DNA of 64,000 nucleotides from Marsupella aquatica (GCA_973895155.1 OZ316891.1:7750001-7814000), one strand, 5' to 3'. Numbered from the stretch's first letter, positions 24,187-36,970 are shown. Numbers and translations: made by a program. Notes: generated by a model not told the origin, from the sequence alone.

Positions 24187-24315
24187 CTCGATCGCTCGCA
24201 ATCCGAGCCAAGCTGAGCTAAGCTAGGCAAACCCAGTCAGCCTCTGACGCACGCTTATTAAGCTCCACCTTGATAATCAAGTCTCTTCGTCCTCTCCTCT
24301 CTTTCACTCCTCCGT

Positions 24316-24323
24316 TATAAATA
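24316..24323 (-). promoter_or_regulatory. TATA-like element upstream of LBD gene
   Basis: TATAAATA on the plus strand (TATTTATA on the minus strand), about 130 bp upstream of the LBD start codon. Spacing would suit a core promoter, but its better orientation is away from the gene. Weak evidence. Confidence 0.2.
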
Positions 24324-25069
24324 AATATTCCCAGACATCCCGCACACGAGAAGAAAGAACCGCATGAACTATAAACCCTCTTGCCTTCGCTGCATATGGA
24401 CAGGTACGTCCGGACTCCGAAGAGGTCAGTGCAGCAGCAGGAGCATGTCTGGCGTCACGTTGGGATCGCAGCAGTGTAGTACCACGGCAGTAGAAGTAGT
24501 CGGAGGAGCACTCGTCTCGACGTCTGACGTCCGAGCACAAGCTCGCATTCAAGTAGACAAAAAAAATCGCCCACTCATTGGGAGTACAGTAGTAGTAGTA
24601 GTGAGATCGCAGCACCACTGCTCCTACTCCAATCCGACGTGCTCGCCCAGTCTCCCAGGAGTCTCAGCAGAACGATCAATGATCGCTCTGATAGGAGAGT
24701 GAGCATCAGCGTTCAGCAGCAAGGATCGAGCGAGTGAGTCAGCGCCAACACAGTGATGAGTGTGCATGAGCAGCAGAGAGCGCTCGTGGCTTTTCTTTGG
24801 AGCAGCACTGCAGCAGCAGTAGTGTAGAGACAGACAGCGCTCGTGGGGGAGCTAGAGCAAATTGGGCTTTGGGCTGGCCAACAGAATTCGGCTCTCGGGT
24901 CTGGGGATGGGAATGGATCGAGAAGAGATTGGGAATTTGGGATTTTGCGAGAGAGTATGATGCCGAACAGCGGATCGTCTGTCTTGTACTTACTCTGCTT
25001 CTCGAACGGCGGAGGTTCTCCACGTCCTCTGGTGCCCCGAAGAGTCTCTCTTCCCGGCCTGCCCAGGTG

Positions 25070-25165
25070 CCCACTGTTGCCCGCCTGCCCGCCTCGCCGG
25101 CTCCCCTGCCCGTCTTCCCTGCCCGTCTTCTCTGCCCGGCTGTCCTGCCCGGCTGCCCTGGCGCG
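25070..25165. repeat. CTGCCCG-rich degenerate tandem repeat
   Basis: A run of ~13-bp units close to CTGCCCGTCTTCC, with variants such as CTGCCCGGCTG. It is highly C/G-rich compared with its surroundings and lies about 0.9 kb upstream of the LBD gene. Confidence 0.6.
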
Positions 25166-25199
25166 GCTGACTGGGCGGTCAGTGAGGCAGTCGGCCGGC

Positions 25200-28100
25200 G
25201 GTGAGCCGATTTTTATTTATTTATTGCACGGGCTTTCGGTTGGGGCGAAAAGAAAGACGCCAGCATTAAGTTACGAGCATTGATTAGCCCCCTAAGATTT
25301 CCTGTAATCCGTTAGCAGCATTAATTCAGCCAGCTTGGCCTCCTAGAGTCCTAGGACTCATCGACGCCGTTAGATGGTCCTAATCGCGAGGCGGATGGTA
25401 GAAATCAATGCTACCGCTGCTAGATTGGTGATTTATTGGAGCTGCGCAATATCAGAATATGGGTAGAAGAAAAAGTAGGCTTTTGGCGAATGCTTTCAAA
25501 TTTTACCTTTGTTTTGGCTTGCTATCGTTAGAGTAGCTAGGGATGTTGGTGGCTTGACCTGGCAACTTAATTTAGCTGGCAATACATACTTAAAGAGGGG
25601 GCCCCAACTATTAAACTATACCTCCAAGAAGGGAGGGTGAGTAGGCATGGTGAATTGGTGAATGGAACAGACGCAAAACAGGCAAAGAGAAATCATGGGG
25701 AATATTGGTGAGGTAACAACTTGACGAACATTCGACCAAAAAGATTTGGATGAGCTCTCTTGGGAATTTATTTATTTGTGCCAATTGTGTCCCACCATTC
25801 ATGGTGAAGTCATTTATGTCTGTCAATTGTGTTATGCCTGTTACTAACATAAGGTGGAGACCAGGGTGGAGACATGAGGGTATTTTGTCTTCACATTTCT
25901 GAAGTGGTATTTATGGTGCTCAAATGGTGCTTGAATCCAAATAAATTCAGTTTGTTTGATACATATCCCAGCAAAGCATAGCCCAGCCATAGCAGTACAC
26001 ATTTGGGTAAGGTGAGGTCTGAAGTTCAAGTATCACTTTCAGACCAGTTTTTTGCACAAACCCTCAATTACATCCCAAAGTATGGTTCACCAAAGTCCTT
26101 TACACACAAAAAAATTGACACTAAGAAATATTGGAGATCAGTGTCTTTCTTATCACCTAAATGGAAATGAGCAGCATGTAATAGTGGGACCCAAGGGACT
26201 GTAATAGATAAATGAGTTTCTCACAAACCACCAACCTGAATCAAAAAAGTAGGGTGATAGACACTTCTCAATTTATCAGGTCACCTTGTTCAAAAAAAAG
26301 TAGGGTGTACACACGTCTCAACATTTATCCGATCAGCATCGCATCAACAATTCCAACCCATATGCTGGCTGACAAGTTAGATCCCCATTTGTCTTTTTGT
26401 TGCCTCAGTCTCATCTTTTTGCAAAGTATCTAAGTGTCGTTCCATGACTCAATGGTGCACAGACCTGATATGTGTTTTGTAGCATGGCAGGGATGAGGGA
26501 ACCAGCTGATTCCATCTCATTTTTGGGCAACTAGGGGATGTCAATCATCCTCCCAGCGCCCACCATGGACACCCGTAATGTTTTAACTAAGTTTGCACAA
26601 TCAAGGTCAGGAAGTTTAATGGATTTCCGTGGGACACCTGTTGTAAGTGCTTACTGGATTTTCCAGTCACATTTTGTAGACTTCAGGAAACAATTCCCAT
26701 TGATGAACTGTGATTAACTGAATGGGACATCTCTCTCAATTTCTTTGGGGGCTTCACTGAACTTTTAAAGAAACCTTGCATCACACAACTTCCTAGGACG
26801 ACATAAAATGATACACCAGTACAATATATGCTTGTGTCTTAGTTGGGACCATACTCCAGAGTAAATAATCTACTATGTTGTAGCATTCTGCATTGAGAAC
26901 TTTTCACTGGCAAGTGAGTTGTTACCTATCAATAAAAAACCGCATACTTGCCATGCAACTACCACAATGGGGAGGGTATCTACAGGGAGTGCATTCAGGA
27001 AAACAAGTAACAACTACACAGTTTGATTTTCAAGAGGTTGTCTAACTTAACAGCTCAACCACCAAAAAACAATCCAAAAACAATTTCAACCAAAAGTCCA
27101 TACGGTGCATGTACTTGTGTGCCATTGACAAACTGGGGCAAGTGCATTGCATGAGCAAGTGGAGTGACAATGAGTTTCGATCCTAAGACCTGGTCACCCT
27201 TGCATATATATTGCAACAGCCGGGGAGGCTTCCGCCAGATTAGCATTTGGTAACCAGTTCATACACTGTTTTAAGAGGTGGATGGAGTTGATTGGGACTG
27301 TTTAGCATATAATTAAAATGGCCACCCACAGAAAATAAAATGAAAAGTCCACGTGGGCCAAATGGTTTTTCCAAAAGACTCCCATGGAATGATTTTATAA
27401 AAAATTCTGATTATGTCATGGTTGTAGCTCCCAGCACAATCTTTATTTCTCACCCTAGGTAATATCCACTGTGAAACCTATGTCACTGGAGTGGTGACAT
27501 AGTTTTCCTCTCACACTACCCTGCACATGACATTTGAAAACAAGGATGAAAACTTCTCAAAAACCAAACATGGCATGAAACATTTTGAAGAGACATGGGA
27601 TGGGTTCCACCAATTTGAAGGTACTTCACTGGAAAAAGAATGAAATAAGGTACAATATGTAAGGTACACAATTGTTCCAAGCACATTCTCAGCACCTAGT
27701 CATAGAACTACTATCCTGATTACCCATTCTTTAACCTAAATAGACATGAAGACAAAACCATTTCTGCAAAAAAAAGAATTCTACTTTATTTTCCTTTTCA
27801 TCCTTGCTCCAATCCCTGTTTGTTGTCCACCCTCACTTTCAATTTTGTCCTTATTTAGAGTCAGAGTCAGTTTTGTCTTTATTGAGGCTTCACTCTGGAC
27901 AATAACCCTGGAGAGTATTGCAAGGTGGTCATGTAGTCCCTCAATAATACAGCAAATTTCTTTGTAAGTGCACCATATGTAAGTGCAGGTTTCCCGTCAC
28001 TAAACGACAATATATATAAGGGCATTTTCAGTCTATAAGAGTACAGATGCATTAATCAATGACTGCAGCACATATGTTAGAAGCATTTATTGATAAGTGC

Positions 28101-28560
28101 AACAGACAACTACACATTGTAGTTTCATGCACTTATTTGGTTAAATCGTGCACTAAGAGGATTTTGGGTGTGAGAAGTCCATGCATGTGACCTGACAAGA
28201 CATCTGTGGAAGGGCGAGTGATTTCATAAGCACTAATTGGAAAGTGCAACAGCCACATATGAAGAAGTGCAACATGCACTTATGATGAAGTGCATAACAT
28301 GGATAACTGCAGGCTTGGGGTGTCTTCCCGGGAGCCTGCACTTAGGCACGGTACAAGGTAGACTATATCATCCCAGGCTTTTCCTAGGGTCTAGGTAACT
28401 GCACATATATGGTGTACGACATGCCTCCATGCCTCCATACCATGATAAACCTTGTTATTTTCTTTCTTTAAATCAATGAGTGCATAGGATATATCACTAC
28501 ATTTGGATATGTGTGATGCAGGGCTTTTTCTGTAGTGGCAAATTTCTGGACCCCTTGACA
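25200..28560. other. No gene recognised (3.4 kb)
   Basis: Frames are short and unrecognised. An AAGTGCAAC-type phrase recurs between 28090 and 28290. There is no terminal-repeat structure that I can support. Confidence 0.4.
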
Positions 28561-28568
28561 GGGGTGGG

Positions 28569-28849
28569 CCATCATTCTGTCCTCTCTCTTTCAACCTTCT
28601 ATTTTCTGGCAAATTTTCTGGCCCCCAATGGGGAGTGATTTTCTTGATGAGACCCCAAAATGAATTTTTGGGTACATTGGTTCAAGGTCAATCAAGGATT
28701 GCTCAGGGGTCTATCAAGTAAGGCAATTCATTTTGGGGATCAAGCCAATCACTCCTATTTTGGGCATCATTCTGTGCTCTTTGTTTCAAGCTTCTATTTT
28801 CCAGGCTGCATTCTGTGCCCTTTGTTTCAAGCTTCTATTTTCCAGGCTG
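28569..28849. repeat. 41-bp tandem duplication with a diverged third copy
   Basis: CATTCTGTGCTCTTTGTTTC and the rest of its 41-bp unit occur at 28768-28808 and again at 28809-28849 with about one change. A more diverged relative lies at about 28569-28608. Non-coding. Confidence 0.8.
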
Positions 28850-29344
28850 CATTTTCCTCTCCCTGCCCTGGTTCTGGCAGCTTAGAGCTTCATCTAATTC
28901 CTGGAGCTCTGTGCCCCCTTTTTCAATTAGACGCACGAGAGCAGAGCACTGCGGAACTGAGGAAGCAGACAGAGGAATTCCATTCGACCATCCGGGAGCC
29001 TAACAATGGTAGCCTAGAACGTTCTTGAACCTCGTGAGATGTGATGCAGAGTTTGATTCGATCTGGTTTGGGGAACTAACAGTTGACTCTTTAGGTCCGA
29101 GCTACATTTTGTCGAGTTCTTCTGTACTAGTGCAATGCCTGTTTTAATGGTAGAGGGCTTGATCCAGAGCGGACACTCGAAATGTTCTTTCTCTATCTGC
29201 AGAAGGGCACTGCGGTTCTTGGTTCCCTAAATTTAACCTGCCGTTCCAGTTCACCAAAGTTTTGTACAGAGAACATTCTTCGATGTAGAGTGGTGTATAC
29301 TGTGGAGGAGGAAAGTGAAAAATATTCCTGACCATGTCTTTGCT

Positions 29345-29636
29345 CATCGGTTGCGGTATGAGGAAGCTATCAAGGATTGTGATACGGCTGTCGAGAGTGG
29401 CAGAGAAGTGCGTGCGGATTTCAAGATTATTGCACGGGCTTTGACTCGGAAAGGAACTGCTTTATGTCAAAACTTCGAAAGATTACATACCCGCATTGAA
29501 GCCTTCAACAAAGCACTCACTGAACACCGTAACCCAGACACGCTGAAAAGATTGAATGATGCCGAGCGAGCAAAGAAAGAATTGGACCAACAGGAATATT
29601 TTGATCCAGTGGTAGAAGATGAATAGCGGGAAAAAG
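29345..29636 (+). pseudogene. HOP/STI1 co-chaperone exon fossil
   Basis: The translated blocks YEEAIKDCDTAVESGRE, RALTRKGTAL, ALTEHRNPDTLKRLNDAE and KKELDQQEYFDP are those of the TPR2A-region exon of HOP/STI1, the cytosolic Hsp70-Hsp90 organising co-chaperone. The middle (CQNFERLHTRIEAF) is diverged from the usual MAK...YEPAIETF stretch. A TAG at 29624-29626 replaces the conserved Glu before REKG. The frame otherwise runs to a perfect donor GTAAGT at 29637. The retained donor shows this is a piece of genomic DNA, not a retrocopy. No other HOP exon was found nearby, so the copy is truncated on both sides. Confidence 0.85.
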
Positions 29637-30146
29637 GTAAGTTGTGCTCTCAGACTGCTTTTACTGTCTTGTAGCAATATCCTACGGAGGTCTTTCCTGA
29701 ATTGTTCAATCCCTTTAGTCCTCAATGACACTTTCAGGTCGATGACCTTGATGCCAGTAATGGAATGCCGAAACATTAAATTGGCTCCTTGTGTTATGAG
29801 AATGGTTTTACTGGAGTTTCTTCCGGCTCTTAGTAGTCGATGTTGGCACATGGATCATTGGATTCTGGGTGTTCTTGATATCAGTGACTAGCACATAATG
29901 AGCACTCATGAGTCCCATTTACCCATTGTGATGCAGAAATTAGTTGGTGATGAGCTCAATTGGCCTGCGTACTGTATGCGGCTGTAAAGTTTGGGCTTTA
30001 ACGCTGGGCTTACTCCTTGTTTGGGAATTCATAACAAGTTTAACACTCCAATGGGATGGAATCTCCTTGGGTCAAAATTGTTCTCTGCCTCCCGAAGCAA
30101 ATCTTCCTGTGGTTGCTAATAAGCTCTTCAACTGGTTCGATTTCAG

Positions 30147-30269
30147 ATTTTCAAAGCTGGTCTAATGGCTGGTGTAACACCAAAGACACTCGGACTACCT
30201 GAGCATGGAGAAAGTATGCTTTCAATGGTTCACCACTTGGACAATTTGGGAATAGCCCCGCAACTGCAG
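30147..30269 (+). CDS. Orphan candidate exon, function unknown
   Basis: A 123-bp open frame (41 codons) bounded by TTTCAG and GTATGA, in phase 0 on both sides, encoding IFKAGLMAGVTPKTLGLPEH and a further 21 residues. No stop falls inside and the splice borders are good, but I cannot place the peptide in a family and find no partner exons. It could be a 5' exon of the TPR gene 12 kb downstream, part of a lost gene, or chance. Confidence 0.22.
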
Positions 30270-31163
30270 GTATGAAACAAACTAACCTGTGATATTAACA
30301 AAATATATCATTCCAGAGCACAGTAATCCTCATTATCTTGTTTTGGGAAGTGAGTTGAGTAAAAAAATTGAAGTTCTTCATTAACTCATTCAAAGTGTTT
30401 GGTCTTCAGGGGGCACCACCAGGATAACACGAACAAAGTCAAGGTTGGCATCTTCCAAGAGACCTGTGAGGGACCTTTGATGTCTACACGGAAGTAAAAA
30501 CTTACGAACTCGATAATCTGAACCTGGATTGAAAATTCTTTAAAATCTGGTCTTTCTTCCCCGTGGAAACGACCAACGAAACAGAGGGTGCCTAAGCTGG
30601 CTGGTGACCAAGCGACTGACTGCGGCAGGACAAAGAATCTGGACCTCATTCATGAGTGCTTTGCTCTAATCCGTTTACCATATGCTAGACAGTGCAGTCT
30701 TATCATCTTCCCTATATATCGATCTGTAAGTCTTTTGGCCACAACATGCCAGTCATGTACGCATCCATAAGCTGTTTAAATTCTTCGAATTTGCTTTTCT
30801 GGCACGCATATATGAGCGATGTACCGGTGCTATTCTGCTTAAATCCTAAGCCTATGGCACAATTTTGCCATGCTTGTGAGTCCGGGGTGGATCACCGACA
30901 TATCCAGCTCAGTTCCAGCTCAGTTCAGCTTCAGAAATGAGTCACTCTGTTGGGCAGACCCAGAGGACATCCAAATGATTGCCTTTTGTGGGGAGATGGA
31001 TAAGGAGCTTGAAAGGAATGAGAAAGTACTTACCATCCAGTCTGTCCCCAGGGACACCCCTCCTCTTTTTGGTAGTTGCATGGCAGATCTGTATTGGCAC
31101 TTCATTGATACATATAAATTCATGCAAGTTTGGGGTACTTTAATTGTCTACTACAGTTATTAA

Positions 31164-32530
31164 GGAGCACATATGGGCACCAAGCGGATACTCAAAAACA
31201 TTCACTCATCGATGAAAAATTTTCACTGCAAGATGCCACAACATGGTAGGTTGCTTATATCTGGAGTAAAGTCCAAGAAACAAGCAAATGTATTGTTGTA
31301 TTGTGTTATATAGTTCTAAGTAGTTGTGTAATGCAAGGCTCTGAAGATGCCTTAGACATGCATGCCCAATAACTGTTTTGAGACTGTGTTGTTCATGACT
31401 TGGTATTTCATATATGAAAACATTGGACAGTTGCTACTTCTATTCATTTAAAATTAAATCATAGAAACACACAAACATCTTAAGAGATTTTTGGTGTCAT
31501 CCTTCTCTTGCCTATCCCTTACCCTAAGGTTACGCTTCATCAGGCATAAGGTTTAGATGTGAGGCTCACGTGTGCTACAAGCCTAGGTCTGACTAGAAGT
31601 AGCATATGCGATAGGGGATGTGATGAGACATAATTTTGGATGTGAGTATTATACTAAACATACAAATGTGGCAACATTACACATCAAAATCTATGAAAGT
31701 CACTTTTTCACCCAACGTTTATGTGTCTAATACTTATTTATCGGTGTAATTTAAACATTAGTCCTGGCAAGGACAGGTGAAAGGGTGACACTTATTTGTT
31801 AACTTTGATAGATGAGTCCAAGTTTGTCTTATTTTACTGATTGATTGATAATAGATTTCGTAATTTAGTTTTTATTCTCTTGCAGCTTATCACTTTTCCT
31901 CCTTTTCTTGTACCCTATGAAATTCCATGATTTGACATTTGTGTACATGTTACTTATAGCTAAGTACAAACTAGAGTTGGGGCTTAGGTTTCTAGAGTAA
32001 AACCTCTAGACCTTAATTCCATGGCTCATCATGTGAATGAAAAAAACTCATGACTATGATACATATCAAATGATAATCATACATGCATTTTGTCATGATT
32101 TCTATTTATATTAAAAAATGAGCTCTATGACCCCACCATAACATATGTGCATAGAAAAAAGATGTGCATAGAAAAGAGTATCGTATATTATGTATGATTA
32201 TTAAAATGATAACTTGCATGATTATTTTTTTATCATCTCATTAAAATGTGAATAAAGGATATATTTTGGTGACATTTTGATTGTCCTGCCCAGCCCCGCC
32301 CACCCCAATTCTATTCACATTCAAAGAACGGGTATTTGGGGCTAGTGAATATAAAGAGAAGAGACTTTGTTGCATGTCCTTGCCTAGGGGACTGAACTTA
32401 ATTGATGGCCCAAGGTGGATATGGTGTTCATTTGGCATTGCAGACTTTAATGTGTTTTTATCAAAGGAGGCGTATGTTTCTCTACAAAAACCCAAACCAC
32501 TCCTTCACATCCCTGGATGCATTTAACCTG
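31164..32530. other. No gene recognised; A/T-rich
   Basis: A/T-rich sequence with stops in all frames and no recognised repeat structure. Confidence 0.4.
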
Positions 32531-32531
32531 A

Positions 32532-34506
32532 GTGTTAGTTATAGCTTCCGACATCGAGACACCGGCTACTAAGGTGGTAGGACAAACCTTGTCCCTCACG
32601 GAGTACCAGTTAGCCCAGATCTTTTGTCTGCCAATTAGAGGACCAATGCTGGTGGAACTAAGTATTCGGGATAAGGAGTATGTGCCACAGCATTTCAACC
32701 CTGTGGACAGCACTTGCAACCTCCACCGCAAACTCCAGCTCCGTCTAGTAGGGTCAGAGTCACAGTGCGGGAGAGAGGCGGGCAGGGAGGCTCGGCTCCT
32801 TCTGTCGGGCAGTACCATTCTGGGTCTTGGATGGCGGAAAGCCAGGATTCTCTCCAAGGACAACATTTTATGCACAGCCAACCGCCTCCGCATCCAAACG
32901 TTCTCAAATCTGGTCCGCCATATCGTGCCATGATGGCCCAACGAACTAATGCATCCACCTCGTCTCCTGTACGCGACACAGCAGGGCTCTCTAGAGAAGC
33001 GCTCGCTGCCAGCAGGGCGGCGAGCAGTATGGTCAATGTTCGACGTGTCAATATGGGCTCCATTCCCATGTCTAAGCGGAGAGATCCGCATGAGGTCTCC
33101 ATACCTTTGGAAGAACATCAAAGGGACGAAGATGAATGGCTACGAGGTGAAACTCCGAAGCCCAAGAATGAATCTGAGAGCAAGGGTAAGATGGACAATG
33201 GGTACAAGCAAGGCTCATGTACCAATCTAGTCTCTATGGAGGAACTTAACTTCATCAGGACCACCTTACACATGATCGAGCCTCAATCCAAGATCTCCCT
33301 CAGTCTGCACTATTATGCAGGTGGAGCAATGCAAGAAGTAGAATTGGGCCCAATTCTTTGGCCGTCGTTTCTTGGGGGATCTTAAGTGAGCTAAGATAGG
33401 CCTGCATATTGGCAGAAAGACCTGGCTACCTCGAGAGCCACATCATGATCATCCTGGAGTAGTACAGTCAAGCAAAGGCGTGAGGTCAAGGGGAAGTATA
33501 CCACAACCTTGACCTTGGCCGGCGCCTGCCCCGCCCCTGGTAGTACATCAGATGCCCCGGATGCTGCACCGTGGGTAAATTGCACTCCTAGTCCGCCATG
33601 ATCGGCTCCCCCGCCTACCCCGTTTGAGACCATTATGACCAATGGGCTCTTGCCACCTTCCCTTGTTGTTGTGCCCCCGCTACCTCCAACTTGACCACCC
33701 CCGATTCCACAGCCCCCTGCGGATCCCATTCCCTCTCCCTTGCGGACTACCAATTCAAGGAAGCAGTAGTCCCTTGGGTAGTCCCACCCATAGAGGAGCC
33801 TTATGGTGGCTCAGACTATGGATGAGTACCAAGAGGTACTCGGGACCTTAGCCCACGAGTTGGTGCAAGGGTTTAGTCAGAGTATTTTGGTGGACCTAGT
33901 GGAGCTCGTAGCCCGCCAGGTCACAGACCACTTCCAACCAACCTTCTTCACGTTGGAACACCACCCACGGCTTATGACCCTTGTGCAGGATAAACTCGTG
34001 GCCAAGGGAAGTTCTTCACATTGGAAGGGTTCTTGGTTTAGTCCATTCCATTGATTTGAGATGTGAAAGTTGCGCAGGATAAACTCATTTGCATCTCAAA
34101 TCAATGGAATGGACTAAACCAAGAACTGCTTAAGGTTCAAGAGGACCTTAAAGGGCAGAAGGCAGTCGTGGCTTGGCTTGAGGAGGAGTTGGCGGCTAGA
34201 GTTAAGAGTCTAACCGACTTAACCAGCCAGTTTGTGCAAGCTAGTCAGCAGGTGAATACCGTCACCTTGGATCAGGATAAGTGGTTAGCGCAATATCAAG
34301 CCAACCTTAAAACGATAGGCAACCTCAACCACAAGGTGGCACGTTTGCAAGCCGAGGTAGATGAGATTGGAAGACAAGAGAAGGAGATTGGCATCTCGAA
34401 GCTGCTTACATACAGACATCACAAGTTATGGACAGGCGGGTGGACAGTTAATGGGCAGAACAAGTTATGGACTACCGAAGTCATAATCCATCACTTTTTG
34501 CCATAA
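32532..34506 (+). pseudogene. Decayed transposon-like coding remnant, unassigned
   Basis: A run of plus-strand frames shares G/C-richer composition than its flanks: 32532-32933, 32714-33385 (a 223-codon Pro/Gln-rich then charged frame), 33803-34054 and 34063-34506. The last is 147 codons and begins with about 100 residues of heptad-like, Gln/Leu/Lys-rich coiled coil. Several of the starts are not ATG. The layout suggests one protein broken by frameshifts, and a perfect inverted repeat sits at one break. It may be a gag-like or other transposon protein, but no diagnostic motif is seen. Confidence 0.3.
34029..34126. repeat. Perfect 35-bp inverted repeat (hairpin)
   Basis: The left arm 34029-34063 (starts GTTCTTGGTTTAGTCC) is the exact reverse complement of 34092-34126 (ends GGACTAAACCAAGAAC), with a 28-base spacer. 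The right arm is within the coiled-coil frame. The left arm ends the preceding frame with a TGA. GCAGGATAAACTC occurs just before the left arm (about 33985) and again in the spacer (34074). Confidence 0.93.
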
Positions 34507-34765
34507 CAATTGGATATATGTCTTGATCATAAGTGAATGTAGAGGTTACTGAAAAATAAAAAATAAACCTTTTGAATAACATCAATCCTCCCCTGCAACC
34601 GGGAGGTCGGAAGAAACGAATAAAGAACAGCGCAGGTGATGGGAACTGCTAGCAAACCCCTGCAACAAGGCTCTGCTTCACTTCGGTTAATATCAAAATG
34701 ATACAGATTGATAAAGTGACAGCGTACGATTCCACATACAAGCTAGCTCACCTATTCTCGATCAC

Positions 34766-35209
34766 TTTGACATCAGGTTACCTCAACGCAACACTCACTC
34801 AGCGACAACTCACAGTCCTGTATTCCAGCTTTGACGTCAGGTCACCTCAGCGCAGCACTCAATCAGCGACGACTCACAGTCCTGTATTCCAGCTCCATCT
34901 TGCCAAAACTTAGCTCAACTCCAGCTCACGGATGAGGTCCAAATCGTTATTCAGCTCCAACTCACATTTTAGGGTCTCAGCACTTGCACCAAAGTACTAA
35001 CTTGATGTAGCTTACACTCCAAACTTTCCCGCAACTCACCTTACTCACAAGATCGACCTTCAGATTTTGAGCTCCCACTATACTTGCTACTTGACCTAGC
35101 AAACTAACTTGATGTAGCTCACGCTCCAAGCTTTCCTGCAACTCACCTTACTCATAAGATCGACCTTCAGATTTTGAGCTCCCACTAGACTTGCTACTTG
35201 ACCTAGCAC
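34766..35209. repeat. Two adjacent tandem duplications (64 bp and 107 bp)
   Basis: A ~64-bp unit beginning TTTGACATCAGGT occurs at 34766-34829 and 34830-34894. A ~107-bp unit beginning CTAACTTGATGTAGCT occurs at 34997-35103 and 35104-35209. Both pairs show a handful of differences. Non-coding. Confidence 0.85.
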
Positions 35210-36760
35210 GCCCTACCTTGCAGGCACTCACACAGCAGTGCGCACGAGAACGCCACTCAATGTGAACTTTTTGCCCAAAAACTGAGCGGGAGACATGCAG
35301 TGAAAAATGGGACATTTAAGTTAGAGGAAACGGAGGGAACCTTGCCATCAAATTTGGCTTAGCCATAAGGAAAAGCGGAGGATGGCTGGCCATAGCTCTA
35401 TTGCAAGCTTTGTCAAACTTTCCAAGTTTGAATAACACATGGTCAATTCGTCTTATCCTTGTTCCAATCAGATTGCTAAGAACGTTAAAAATAGATAGGG
35501 AACTACTGTACCTTCCAATGATCACATAACCTTTGGAATAAAACCGAGATCTATACCTGTTGGGAAAAACTAGTTCTTTGAAAGAGGCACAACAATAAAA
35601 TACGTAGCCGACATGCACTGCTCCTGTCCAACGGAAGCAGGCATAGTGTTAGGAGAATAGAAAAATGTAGCTGCGGTGTAGCTGTCACGCAGAGCTCCAA
35701 TCAAAGCACATAAAATGTTACAGTGCAGGAAGATCTGGAAACCAAATGTGGCATTCTTTATACCGTTGGAAAGAAGAAGTCAAGCTGCATCCAACAAGCC
35801 TAGACACTCAGATTTTGAGAGAAAGATGAAGACACGGTATGAATCGTAAGTAGACACGGCACAAAGTGAAATGATCTATGATGGATGGTTTAATTTGTCC
35901 CCTGGAGTATCTCAACACCTGCAAAAAGGTGCAAAGTAGAGAGGACAATAGGTAGGAGACGCCTAATGTTTTGGACATCCTATGCTTCTTTAGGGACAAT
36001 TTGATGTGGTGGCTCTTCAGGATTTACTGGCTGATTGTTCTCTGCTCCCCCTTTCACTGCTGAGGCTTTGTTTCCTTTGCTTGGGTGGTGCTGCCCCCTT
36101 GCATGCATTAAAGCTTTGTTTCCAAAACAAAACAACCAAAATAAATAATTTTTAAAGATACCCTAGTTGATTGTACCTTGTAAACAAACATATCATAATT
36201 TCTGTACAGATTGACAGGTTATTGGACAGTGTGTAACCATTTTTGGAGGTGCCTGATATTCCCATAATCTCTTGCCTGGAAGAAACATTCTTTCTGGACA
36301 ACAATAAATTAAGTACTGTAATGGAGGTCTGGTAAGGGTTCTAGCCTGGATCCTGCTCCAAGAAAGCTCACAAAATCTTCTAGTGCCGGCAGTCAGGGGC
36401 TTCATTTTTTTCACATGGTTACAATAGGCTACTAACCCCAAACCAGACCGTCATCTTACTACTAATTTGCAAACAGAAGCTACGATTGGGGTCTAGGTTT
36501 CTAGAGTGAAACCTCTAGACTTTAACTTTAGGGTCCCACCAAATGTAGGTGGATGGAGAGGATGAGATTATTGTATGTCAAGACAATAATGCATGCTGAT
36601 TTTTGCCATCATCTCTATTGTCATTCAAAGAGTGGGCTTTCAGACTCCTCTAACCTATATAACTAATTGCAATGGGAAGCTAGTATTGGGTTCTACAGTA
36701 GGCTTCTAGAGTGAAGTTAGTATTGGGTTCTAGGCTTCTAGAATGAAGCCTCTAGACTGC
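35210..36760. other. No gene recognised
   Basis: Short frames only. GGTTTCTAGAGTGAAACCTC near 36497 is close to GGTTTCTAGAGTAAAACCTC near 31987, so some dispersed repeat is present. Confidence 0.4.
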
Positions 36761-36764
36761 AACT

Positions 36765-36970
36765 CTAGGACCCACTAAAATTTATGTAAACTCACTAAAA
36801 CTTGGGACTCTAGGACCCACTAAAATTTATGTGGACCCACTAAAACTTGGGACTCTAGGACCCAAAATAAAATAATAACAAATGAAAGGGACTCTAGGAC
36901 CCCGTCTAGGACCCACTAACATTTATGTGGACCCACTAAAACTTGGGACGCCAGGACCCACTAAAATTTA
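36765..36970. repeat. ~46-bp tandem repeat, about four units
   Basis: Units are built on CTCTAGGACCCACTAAAA, then TTTATGTGGACCCACTAAAA, then CTTGGGA. One unit is interrupted by an A-rich insertion near 36866-36890. Confidence 0.8.

Noticed and set aside
24364-25283. Overlapping plus-strand frames upstream of the LBD gene
   Set aside because: Several overlapping frames run through simple C/G-rich repeats without any conserved segment. More likely promoter and leader DNA.
32447-33121. 224-codon minus-strand open frame
   Set aside because: Overlaps the plus-strand remnant frames in G/C-richer DNA. It shows no recognised motif and is best explained as a shadow of the opposite strand.
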